A program made the translations under genes and the position numbers. DNA of 64,000 nucleotides. It comes from Ehretia macrophylla. Lineage: Eukaryota; Streptophyta; Magnoliopsida; Boraginales; Ehretiaceae. Every line of letters begins with the position of its first letter. The first letter of the stretch is position 1. Where the stretch lies: the NCBI GenBank assembly GCA_037974665.1, contig CM075783.1, positions 15,718,762 through 15,782,761 on the forward strand, given 5' to 3'. This document shows positions 1 through 11,184 of the stretch, piece by piece. The notes beneath the pieces were generated by a model. That model searched no databases and was not told where the DNA came from. It saw only the letters and a list, made by a program, of their open reading frames with translations.

Positions 1-966
1 ATATTAATTCAGTAAATTATACTTGTATTATTGAATGCTAATGTCATCCACTTTCTTCCGAATCAAGTTAACCTATGCTGCTCGTGGGTTCAAAGGCTCC
101 CTACACCAAACCTTGCACAAGCAGGTTTTTCGTCAATTCCAACCCATGTCGATTCCAAATGAGATGCCAAAAATGGTTGGTAACTAGAATTTTCAATTTT
201 AAAATATTTTGACTTTTTGTGCATTAGCTACAGATAATACACAAAGTTCATTCCGATTCAAATGGATTCTGTAAGGGTTTGCTAAATTCTGTGTTAATTA
301 GTAGATGAGTTAAATCCCTCAATTTATCCTAACATTCGATTGGGTAAAATGGATTTATCTTATGAGTTTTTGCAAATATTAATTCAGTAAATTATACTTG
401 TATTATTGAATGCTAATGTTATCCACTTTCTTCCGAATCAAGTTAACCCATGCTGCTAGTGGGTTCAAAGGCTCCCTACACCAAACCTTGCACAAGCAGG
501 TTTTTCGACAATTCAATCCCATGCCGATTCGAAATGAGTTGCCCAAAATAGTTGGTAACTATAAATTTTCAATTTTAATATAGTTTCACTTTTTGTGTAT
601 TAGCTACTGATAATACACAAAATCCATTTCGATTCAAATGGATTCTGTTTGGGTTATCTAAATTCTGTGTTAATTAATAGATGAGTTAAATCCATCAGTT
701 TATCCTAAAATCCCATTGGGTAAAATGGATTTATCTTATGAGTTATTGGAAATATTAATTCAGTAAATTATACTTCTATTATTGAATGCTAATGTCATCC
801 ACTTTCTTCCAAAACAAGTTAACCAATGCTGCTAGTGGGTTCAAAGGATCCATACACCGAACCTTGCATAAGCAGGTTTTTCTACAATTCCATCCCATGT
901 CGATTCCAACTGAGATTCCCAAAATGGTTGGTAACTATAAATTTTCAATTTTAATATATTTTCACT

Positions 967-1020
967 TTTTGTGTATTAGCTACGGATAATACACAAAATC
1001 CATTCCGATTCAAATGGATT
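967..1020 (+). repeat. Paired inverted repeats inside the satellite monomer (example copy)
   Basis: A perfect 12-bp inverted repeat (TTTTGTGTATTA, 8-nt loop, TAATACACAAAA; 967-998) is followed, sharing two bases, by an 8-bp inverted repeat (AATCCATT, 8-nt loop, AATGGATT; 997-1020). A looser third dyad, TAAATCCAT to ATGGATTTA, spans 1,063-1,109. The same arrangement is in the consensus of every block, although single copies carry mismatches. Such dyads can extrude as hairpins; that is known for several centromeric satellites and is only inferred here. Confidence 0.85.
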
Positions 1021-3046
1021 CTGTAAGTGTTTGCTAAATTCCATGTTAATTAGTAGATGAGTTAAATCCATCAGTTTATCCTAAAATCCCATTGGGTAAA
1101 ATGGATTTATCTTATGAGTTATTGGAAATATTAATTCAGTAAATTATACTTGTATTATTGAATGCTAATGTCATCCACTTTCTTCCAAATCAATTTAACC
1201 AATGCTGCTAGTGGGTTCAAAGGCTCCATACACCGAACCTTGCACAAGCAGGTTTTTTGACAATTCCATCCCATGTCGATTCCAACTGAGATGCCCAAAC
1301 TGGTTGGTAACTATAAATTTTCAATTTTAATATATTTTCACTTTTTGTGTATTAGCTACGGATAATACACAAAATCCATTCCGATTCAAATGGATTATGT
1401 AAGGGTTTGCTAAATTCCATGTCAATTAGTAGATGAGTTAAATCCATCAGTTTATCCTAAAATCCCATTGGGTAAAATGGATTTATCTTTTGAATTATTG
1501 CTTATATTAATTCAGTAAATTATACTTGTATTATTGAATGCTAATGTCATCCACTTTCTTCCGAATCAAGTTAACCCATGCTGCTAGTGGGTTCAAAGGC
1601 TCCCTAAACCAAACCGTGCACAAGCAGCTTTTTCGACAATTCCATCCCATGCCAATTCTAACTGAGATGCTCCAAAATGGTTGGTAACTATAAATTTTCA
1701 ATTTTAATATAGTTTCACTTTTTGTGTATTTGCTACGGATAATACACAAAATCCATTCCGATTCAAATGGATTCTGTAAGGGTTTGCTAAATTCTGTGTT
1801 AATTAATAGATGAGTTAAATCCATCAGTTTATCCTAAAATCCCATTGGGTAAAATGGATTTATCATATAAGTTATTGCTTATATTAATTCAGTAAATTAT
1901 ACTTGTATTATTGAATGCTAATGTCATCCACTTTCTTCCGAATCAAGTTAACCCATGCTGCTAGTGGGTTCAAAGGCTCCCTAAACCAAACCTTGCACAA
2001 GCAGGCTTTTCGACAATTCCATCCCATGTCAATTCCAACTGAGATGCCCAAACTGGTTGGTAACTATAAATTTTCAATTTTAATATATTTTCACTTTTTG
2101 TGTATTAGCTACGGCTAATACACAAAATCCATTCCGATTCAAATGGATTCTGTAAGGGTTTGCTAAATTCTGTGTTAATTAGTAGATGAGTTAAATCCCT
2201 CAATTTATCCTAACATTCGATTGGGTAAAATGGATTTATCTTATGAGTTTTTGCAAATATTAATTCAGTAAATTATACTTGTATTATTGAATGCTAAAGT
2301 TATCCACTTTATTCCGAATCAAGTTAACCCTTGCTGCTAGTGGGTTCAAAGGCTCACTACACCAAACCTTGCACAAGTAGGTTTTTCGACAATTCCATCC
2401 CATGCCGATTCTAACTGAGATACTCCAAAATTGTTGGTAACTATAAATTTTCAATTTTAATATAGTTTCACTTTTTGTGCATTAGCTACAGATAATACAC
2501 AAAGTCCATTCCGATTCAAATGGATTCTGTAAGGGTTTGCTAAATTCTGTGTTAATTAGTAGATGAGTTAAATCCCTCAATTTATCCTAACATTCGATTG
2601 GGTAAAATGGATTTATCTTATGAGTTTTTGCAAATATTAATTCAGTAAATTATACTTGTATTATTGAATGCTAATGTTATCCACTTTCTTCCGAATCAAG
2701 TTAACCCATGCTGCTAGTGGGTTCAAAGGCTCCCTACACCAAACCTTGCACAAGCAGGTTTTTCGACAATTCCATCCCATGCCGATTCGAAATTAGATGC
2801 CCAAAATAGTTGGTAACTATAAATTTTCAATTTTAATATATTTTCACTTTTTGTGTATTAGCTACGAATAATAGATAAATTCCATTCCGATTCAAATGGA
2901 TTCTGTAAAGGTTTGCTAAATTCTGTGTTAATTAGTAGATGAGTTAAATCCATCAGTTTATCCTAAAATCCCATTGGGTAAAATGGATTTATCTTATGAG
3001 TTATTGCTTATATTAATTCAGTAAATTATACTTGTATTATTGAATG

Positions 3047-3140
3047 ATAATGTCATCCACTTACTTCCGAATCAAATTAACCCATGCTGTTTTTCGACAA
3101 ATCCATCCCATGCCGATTCCAAATTAGATGCCCAAAATGG
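3047..3140 (+). repeat. Short-monomer satellite variant (about 45 bp missing), copy 1
   Basis: This monomer lacks the segment that normally runs from the end of the CATGCTG motif to just before GTTTTTCGACAATTCC. It also carries linked changes (TGAATGATAATG and AATCAAATTAACC in place of the usual TGAATGCTAATG and AATCAAGTTAACC). The same linked set returns near 32,405, 41,888 and 51,233, so these copies share one ancestor. Confidence 0.85.
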
Positions 3141-6100
3141 TTGGTAACTATAATTTTCAATTTTAAAATATTTTCACTTTTAGTGTATTTGCTACGGATA
3201 ATACACAAAGTCCATTCCGATTCAAATGGATTTTGTAAGGGTTTGCTAAATTCTGTGTTAATTAGTAGATGAGTTAAATCCATCAGTTTATCCTAAAATC
3301 CCAATGGGTAAAATGGATTTATCTTATGAGTTATTGCTTATATTAATTCAGTAAACTATACTTGTATTATTGAATGCTAATGTCATCCACTTTCTTCCGA
3401 ATCAAGTTAATCCATGCTGCTAGTGGGTTCAAAGGCTCCCTACACCAAACCTTTCACAAGCAGGTTTTTCGACAATTCCATCCCATGCCAATTCCAAATG
3501 AGATGCCCAAAATGGTTGGTAACTAGAATTTTCAATTTTAATATATTTTCACTTTTTGTGTATTAGCTACTGATAATACACAAAATCCATTTCGATTCAA
3601 ATGGATTCTGTAAGGGTTATCTAAATTCAGTGATAATTAATAGATGAGTTAAATCCATCAGTTTATCCTAAAATCCAATTGGGTAAAATGGATTCATCTT
3701 ATGAGTTATTGGAAATATTAATTCAGTAAATTATACTTGTATTATTGAATGCTAATGTCATCCACTTTCTTCCAAAACAAGTTAACCCATGCTGCTAGTG
3801 GGTTCAAAGGCTCCATACACCGAACCTTGCACAAGCAGGTTTTTCTACAATTCCATCCCATGTCGATTCCAACTGAGATTCCCAAAATGGTTGGTAACTA
3901 TAAATTTTCAATTTTAATATATTTTTACTTTTTGTGTATTAGCTACGGATAATACACAAAATCCATTCCGATTCAAATGGATTCTGTAAGGGTTTGCTAA
4001 ATTCCATGTTAATTAGTAGATGAGTTAAATCCATCAGTTTATCCTAAAATCCCATTGGGTAAAATGGATTTATCTTATGAGTTATTGGAAATATTAATTC
4101 AGTAAATTATACTTGTATTATTGAATGCTATTGTCATCCACTTTCTTCCAAATCAATTTAACCAATGCTGCTAGTGGGTTCAAGGGCTACATACACCGAA
4201 CCTTGCACAAGCAGGTTTTTCGACAATTCCTTCCCATGTCGATTCCAACTGAGATGCCCAAAATGGTTGGTAACTATAAATTTTCAATTTTAATATATTT
4301 TCACTTTTTGTGTATTAGCTACGGATAATACACAAAATCCATTCCGATTCAAATGGATTATGTAAGGGTTTGCTAAATTCCATGTTACTTAGTAGATGAG
4401 TTAAATCCATCAGTTTATCCTAAAATCCCATTGGGTAAAATGGATTTATCTTATGAGTTATTGCTTATATTAATTCAGTAAATTATACTTGTATTATTGA
4501 ATGCTAATGTCATCCACTTTCTTCCGAATCAAGTTAACCCATGCTGCTAGTGGGTTCAAAGGCTCTCTAAACCAAACCGTGCACAAGCAAGTTTTTCGAC
4601 AATTCTATCCCATGCCGATTCTAACTGAGATGCTCCAAAATGGTTGGTAACTATAAATTTTCAATTTTAATATAGTTTCACTTTTTGTGTATTAGCTACG
4701 GATAATACACAAAATCCATTCCGATTCAAATGGATTCTGTAAGGGTTTGCTAAATTCTGTGTTAATTAATAGATGAGTTAAATCCATCAGTTTATCCTAA
4801 AATCCCATTGGGTAAAATGGATTTATCATATAAGTTATTGCTTATATTAATTCAGTAAATTATACTTGTATTATTGAATGCTAATGTCATCTACTTTCTT
4901 CCGAATCAAGTTAACCCATGCTGCTAGTGGGTTCAAAGGCTCCCTAAACCAAACCTTGCACAAGCAGTCTTTTCGACAATTCTATCCCATGTCGATTCCA
5001 ACTGAGATGCCCAAAATGGTTGGTAACTATAAATTTTCAATTTTAATATATTTTCACTTTTTGTGTATTAGCTACGGATAATACACAAAATCCATTCCGA
5101 TTCCAATGGATTCTGTAAGGGTTTGCTAAATTCCATGTTAATTAGTAGATGAGTTAAATCCATCAGTTTATCCTAAAATCCCATTGGGTAAAATGGATTT
5201 ATCTTATGAGTTATTGCTTATATTAATTCAGTAAATTATACTTGTATTATTGAATGCTAATGTCATCCACTTTCTTCCGAATCAAGTTAACCCATGCTGC
5301 GAGTGGGTTCAAAGGCTCCCTAAACCAAACCTTGCACAAGCAGGTTTTTCGACAATTCCATCCCATGCCGATTCTAACTGAGATACTCCAAAATGGTTGG
5401 TAACTATAAATTTTCAATTTTAATATAGTTTCACTTTTTGTGTATTAGCTACGGATAATACACAAAATCCATTCCGATTCAAATGGATTCTGTAAGGGTT
5501 TGCTAAATTCTGTGTTAATTAATAGATGAGTTAAATCCATCAGTTTATCCTAAAATCCCATTGCGTAAAATGGATTTATCATATGAGTTATTGCTTATAT
5601 TAATTCAGTAAATTATACTTGTATTATTGAATGCTAATGTCATCCACTTTTTTCCGAATCAAGTTAACCCATGCTGCTAGTGGGTTCAAAGGCTCCCTAC
5701 ACCAAACCTTGCACAAGCAGGTTTTTCGACAATTCCATCCCATGCCGATTCTAACTGAGATACTCCAAAATGGTTGGTAACTATAAATTTTCAATTTTAA
5801 TATAGTTTCACTTTTTGTGTATTAGCTACGGATAATACACAAAATCCATTCCGATTCAAATGGATTCTGTAAGGGTTTGCTAAATTATGTGTTAATTAAT
5901 AGATGATTTAAATCCATCAGTTTATCCTAAAATCCCATTGGGTAAAATGGATTTATCATATGAGTTATTGCTTATATTAATTCAATAAATTATACTTGTA
6001 TTATTGAATGCTAATGTCATCCACTTTTTTTCCGAATCAAGTTAACCCATGCTGCTAGTGGGTTCAAAGGCTCCCTACACCAAACCTTGCACAAGCAGGT

Positions 6101-7724
6101 TTTTCGACAATTCCATCCTATGCCGATTCCAACTGAGATGCCCAAAATAGTTGGTAACTATAAATTTTAAATTTTAATATATTTTCACTTTTTGTGTATT
6201 AGCTACGGATAATACACAAAATCCATTCCGATTCAAATGGATTCTATAAAGGTTTGCTAAATTCTGTGTTAATTAGTAGATGAGTTAAATCCATCACTTT
6301 ATCCTAAAATCCCATTGGGTAAAATGGATTTATCTTATGAGTTATTCCTTATATTAATTCAGTAAATTATACTTGTATTATTGAACGCTAATGTTATCCA
6401 CTTTCTTCCGAATCAAGTTAACCCATGCTGCTAGTGGGTTCAAAGGCTCCCTACACCAGACCTTGCACAAGCAGGTTTTTCGACAATTCGATCCCATGCC
6501 AATTACAACTGAGATGCCCAAAAATGGTTGGTAACTATAAATTTTCAATTTTAATATATTTTCACTTTTTGTGTATGAGTTACGGATAATACACGAATTC
6601 CATTCCGATTCAAATGGATTCTGTAAGGGTTTGCTAAATTATGTGTTAATTAGTAGATGAGTTAAATCCATTAGTTTATCCTAAAATCCCATTGGGTAAA
6701 ATGGATTTATCTTTTGAGTTATTGCTTATATTAATTCAGTAAATTATACTTGTATTATTGAATGCTAATGTCATCCACTTTCTTCCGAATCAAGTTAACC
6801 CATGCTGCTAGTGGGTTCAAAGGCTCCCTACACCAGACCTTACACAAGCAGGTTTTTCGACAATTCCATCCCATGCCGATTCCAACTGAGATGCCCAAAA
6901 TGGTTGGTAACTATAAATTTTAAATTTTAATTTATTTTCACTCTTTGTGTATTAGCTACGGATAATACACAAAATCCATTCCGATTCAAATGGATTCTGT
7001 AAGGGTTTGCTAAATTCTGTGTTAATTAGTAGATGAGTTAAATCCATCAGTTTATCCTAAAATCCCATTGGGTAAAATGGATTTATCTTATGAGTTATTC
7101 CTTATATTAATTCAGTAAATTATACCTGTATTATTGAATGCTAATGTCATCCACTTTCTTCCGAATCAAGTTGACCTTTGCTGCTAGTGGGTTCAAAGGC
7201 TCCCTACACCAGACCTTGCACTAGCAGGTTTTTCGACAATTCCATCTCATGCCGATTCCAACTGATATGCCCCAAAATGGTTGGTAACTATAAATTTTCA
7301 ATTTTAATATATTTTCACTTTTTGTGTATTAGCTACGGATAATACACGAATTCCATTCCGATTCAAATGGATTCTGTAAGTGTCACGCCCCAAATCCGGT
7401 CTTAGGTAAACCAGTTCAGAATGCAACGACACACGGACATTATAACAGCTGTAATATGAACATCCAATAAGAAACAAAAAAATACCTAGACATATTTATA
7501 TAAAGTCTATATCCAAGTAGACACAATACTCAAACCAAGTTCTCAACGAGCATACATAAAATCCAAACGTGATCATGAATCCAACCATGATCATTTACAT
7601 ATACAATCAAAAGAAGCTAGACTTCAAAATAGACAAGTTATTAAGTATTCCAAATGTAAACTAAATATAACCTCTTACAACAAACTACAAAAACCATTAA
7701 ACAATGTTTTAACTCAAACACAAG

Positions 7725-7793
7725 CTAAGCACGGATTTCATTCCACGGTTCTCCAACAGTTTTCTCATGCACATAATCATCGTCATGTACACC
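7725..7793 (-). other. Possible distant relative of the LTR micro-ORF
   Basis: At the place that matches the conserved micro-ORF of the other gypsy LTRs (just after the CAG/GTGTAC block), the equivalent frame stays open for about 22 codons and begins with an acidic DDDY motif followed by V. Similarity to the other families is limited to a few residues (G-V-D-Y-V), and no ATG lies in the same frame at the equivalent place. I list it as a positional parallel only. Confidence 0.3.
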
Positions 7794-8057
7794 TGTAGCA
7801 TGCATCACAGAGGGGTGAGCTTATTTATAACAAAGCTCAGTGGGGAGGGGAAACAGTTAAAGGGACTTTTAAAGCCATAACCCGTAAATCAGTTAATCAT
7901 GTTAGAAACAACATATAACTTGAGCATTAAAGCCATAAACCACATTATAAGGATACTGTTTATTGTTTGTTGATGCCGTCACTTATAGCCCATTCACGAA
8001 CTCATCGCGTTCACTTTTCACATTTCCTTGTCACTCCCGCATATTGGTACTCCGAAT

Positions 8058-8323
8058 GTACCCACCTAGACACCCCACTCCTCATGGCCTTACTCCAACC
8101 ATGTGAGAATTGTGTCAGACTGTGGTAGTCGTGCAATTACCCGCAAGCCTTATGCCGCCCGGCACGACACGACGCTACCAAGCTTCGGATGTACCCATCT
8201 AGACACCCCAGTCCTCATGGCCCAACTCCGACCATGTGAGAATAGTGTCAGACTATGGTAGTCGTGCAATTACCCGCAAGCCCTTTGCCGCCCGGCACGA
8301 CACGACGCTACCAAGCCCCACAT
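8058..8323 (-). repeat. 133-bp tandem duplication inside the LTR
   Basis: Two adjacent copies, offset about 133 bp, share GTACCCAYCTAGACACCCC, TGGTAGTCGTGCAATTACCC and CCGCCCGGCACGACACGACG. They differ at scattered sites, so the duplication is not very recent. This stretch is distinctly richer in G+C than the rest of the LTR. Confidence 0.85.
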
Positions 8324-8680
8324 AAGGTTGACCTTCGCATATGGGTAGCCACCCGATCGCATAATATCACATAAGGGTATTCACATAACATCACATAAGG
8401 GTATCCACCCGATCGCATAATATCACATAAGGGTATTCGCCCGATCGCATTCATATTCGCATAAGGGTATCCACCCAACGCATTCAACGCATTCGCATAA
8501 GGGAATACACCCAACGCTTTCACATAAGGGACTACGCCCAACGCTTTCACATAAGGGACTACGCCCAACGCTTTCACATAATGGACTATGCCCAACGCTT
8601 TCACATAAGGGACTACGCCCAACGCTTTCACATAAGGGTGTCAACCCAACAATATAAAGGTATTCACCTAACGCTTTGCA
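8318..8680 (-). repeat. 27-bp minisatellite inside the LTR
   Basis: The core unit CGCTTTCACATAAGGGACTA plus CGCCCAA repeats with a 27-bp period at 8,515-8,640, flanked by more diverged units built on CATAAGGGTATCCACCCGATCG. Because 27 is divisible by three, two overlapping minus-strand frames stay open through the array. That is a property of the repeat length and not evidence of a gene. Confidence 0.88.
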
Positions 8681-11130
8681 TCACATAGCATCAAAGACAT
8701 TCATACATTCGCATTAACCATTTAGTACATATTCATGACCAATAAAGGAGATCAACAAAGTAGGTTGAACTCCCGAGCATATTCACGTATCATGTTCATT
8801 TGACAAACTCCCAACCATATATCCGAGCAATCATGCCACATTTAACATGCATCAAAACACTCACATCTAAAGACAACACATTCTTTAATTCAACCAAACA
8901 TCATTAAACATATATCCAACACATTAGTACCAACATTCAACTATCAAAGAACATGATCTTTACAACATATTAACATCACCTAAGTACATAAAAACATGAC
9001 CTTTACACATTAACACCAATTAAACCTTGAAAGAATATAATCATTACAAATCAACTATTTCTAACAAGATTAAACCTTCCTATGAATCTCTATAACACAT
9101 AACTTCAACACAATCAATATAGCAACTAACTATAATGCATTATGAACACATTACAACAACAAAACTAAGCATTAAACAAGCTAAACAAACAAATCTATAA
9201 AATTACATAGTTGCTGGAATTTTATGAAATAGATCAAAATAAACTCCTAAATTCACCAAACTCTCACTAAAGCCATGAAATCATATACCAATCACATATA
9301 TATAATCATAAACACCAAATCTAACTCAAATTCTCAACTTCTAATTAATAGAGTTAATACATAATCACCTATTTAATCTCCAATAAATTCATATGTATGT
9401 ATTAAGCTCTCAAATACTACTACAACATATAATCATCCATACAAGCATTTAAAACACACTTGTACATGATTTCCACAAATCAAAGTAAGCATATACTAAC
9501 AAAAACTTAAAATCTCCACCTTTAGCTAAAGCACTTCTGATTCCTAATTCAACGGAAGCTTAAATTAATCAAATTGTATGTCTATGTTAATAATCTCTAA
9601 ATACCATGTTTGCTATCTAGAAACGAATCTTATCGAATGTAGATAGTTCTAGGTTCAAACGGAACTCAATTCCGAGTTAAATTCATTGAGTTATAGCCAT
9701 TTTAGTGCAAGTACTACTAACTGTCCAGTTGCAACGTTTTTCTGCCACATTTCGGAAATGGAAAAATCGGAAGGTCTAAACGTTGGAATATAACTTTTTG
9801 TAAAACACAAAGTTTGTTCTCAACTGACTAATCTAGCTACTGTAAAAATTTTGTTCAATTCCGAGGTCATTTACTATTTTTAAAACGTAAAAGAAGTTAG
9901 AGGCAGTGAGCTGTCCAATAAATGATGATAGCTTTCATGGCAAATTCACTTCCTATCTTGCTTCTACAACATCACAAACCTCAAATACAAGCATAAACAA
10001 GATCACACAATACTACAACAACCTAGATCTATAAACTCTATCATTTATCTTCAAAAATACAAAATAAATACAAGATATAACAACAAGAACACAACAAGCC
10101 CAAAAGTCTACTCCTAACACATATATCTAACATTATAAATCAAGATAACAACATTTCTTCAAACTAAATTTAATTTTCAGAATTTAAATCATGCAAGAAC
10201 ATAACCTCCCTCACCTTAAATTAGCAACTAAGGCAAGAAATGAAGATGAAATAGCAAGGAACAACTTTTCTATGGATCAAACTTTGCTCAAATCCACTAA
10301 GAAATGAAGAATCAAGCTTGAAATGAATTTTTTCTTCTCTTTTCTCTTATGACAGAATTTTGTAGGTGATCTAGGTGTTGTGTGTGTTTTTTTCTGCAAA
10401 ATGAAACTTGGTTGTAATAAATAGGCTAAGTCCAATGGTCAACTAACTAAATAAGAAAAGTCAAATAACACTTGTTTGGTCAAACCCGTGTATACAAATC
10501 AGTTTTAACACCTTTTACTAAAACGATCATAACTTATGCTAGAGAACTCCGATTTGCGAACGGTTTGAAGCGTTACAAAATAGACTCGTAGAGCTTTCTA
10601 ACCATATATAATTTGCCACCTAACTCTTTCCAAATTATGCAGTGAATATGTTTTATCTTGCAAGAATGATGTTAGGTTGATATTTAAAGACCAAGTCAAA
10701 GTTGGTGTTTTACAAAATGTCTTATGTATTTGTATGTATTTTAGTATGCATACATGTATGTAATAAAAATATCTAATGTATTTATACATATTCAAATATG
10801 TATATATATATGTATTATATAAGTATAATGTATAAACTAATTTAGTGGTTAAATGAAGTCAAATACGAAAAGTCAAAAAGTCAAAGTTATTATACTAAGT
10901 TTATTCTAATAGGTTTATATGTATTCATGTATGTATTATATGTATATAAAAGTAAGACTAAGTCAAATACGGTGGTCTTAGTAAAAATATGACTATATAT
11001 ATTCATACGTATACAATTTAAATGCAAATTCGTTGTAGTAAAATTGTTAAACACATAATTAGCACAAAATACTATTAAATAATGTTTCAAACAAATAAAT
11101 GCACATATAATGAAATGCTCGGGTCTCACA

Positions 11131-11166
11131 TCCTCCTCTCCTTAAAACAATTGCGCCCTCACAATT
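11131..11166 (-). other. Polypurine tract and adjoining hairpin of the remnant
   Basis: On the minus strand an 18-nt inverted repeat (AATTGTG, loop AGGG, CGCAATT; 11,149-11,166) precedes TTTTAAGGAGAGGAGGA and the LTR start. One stem pair is G-U. The same hairpin sits at the same place in the two larger gypsy elements (23,217 and 29,765). Confidence 0.75.
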
Positions 11167-11184
11167 CTTACTCGTCTAAACTCT

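Larger units (their letters stand above)
1..7380 (+). repeat. 376-bp satellite array, block A
   Basis: Head-to-tail tandem array of an AT-rich monomer of about 376 bp, roughly 19.6 copies; the window starts inside it. Landmarks recur every 375-377 bp: TGAATGCTAATGTCATCCAC, GTGGGTTCAAAGGCTCC, TTGGTAACTATAAATTTTC and CCCATTGGGTAAAATGG. All copies share one orientation. Monomers from about 400 to 2,250 match those from about 3,370 to 5,220 more closely than their neighbours (period about 2,963 bp), which indicates higher-order structure. A short monomer lacking about 45 bp lies near 3,050-3,130. Many monomers contain an open frame of about 67 codons; I read it as incidental. Confidence 0.97.
7381..11130 (-). 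repeat. Long gypsy LTR (about 3.75 kb)
   Basis: Bounded by TG and CA in minus orientation and preceded by the purine tract. It is much longer than the 2.4-2.6 kb LTRs of the other gypsy elements here. It shares with them the TATA-like AAATAAGCTCAC block (about 7,817-7,832), the GCATGCTACAG/GTGTAC block (about 7,788-7,806) and an AAG/GTGAG block (about 10,212-10,222). The 8,700-10,900 part is very AT-rich and I see no separate element in it. Confidence 0.8.
7381..11184 (-). mobile_element. Ty3/gypsy (Tekay-like) remnant: one long LTR plus a scrap of internal DNA
   Basis: The insertion interrupts the satellite after GTAAG (7,376-7,380), and the array resumes at the same monomer phase with GTAAG (11,185-11,189). 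Read on the minus strand it holds about 50 bp of terminal internal sequence, a purine tract (TTTTAAGGAGAGGAGGA) and an LTR that starts TGTGAGACCC and ends GGGGCGTGACA. These ends match those of the other gypsy elements in the window. The element is broken and reduced to about a quarter or less of a normal copy; no coding domain remains. The flanking match is eight bases (TCTGTAAG) rather than the usual five. No age can be given because there is no second LTR. Confidence 0.85.

Noticed and set aside
100-160. Possible CENP-B-like box in the monomer (TTTTTCGACAATTCCATCCC region)
   Set aside because: The required CGGG half is absent and the spacing does not fit; the TTCG core alone is not informative.
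786-989. Recurrent 67-codon open frame (MLMSSTFF...) in many satellite monomers
   Set aside because: It is a property of the monomer sequence: it is broken in most monomers, has no conserved codon pattern, and starts and ends with the repeat. Its recurrence reflects homogenisation of the array.
8308-8644. Two overlapping minus-strand frames with a nine-residue repeat
   Set aside because: The 27-bp minisatellite keeps all frames in register, so open frames arise automatically.
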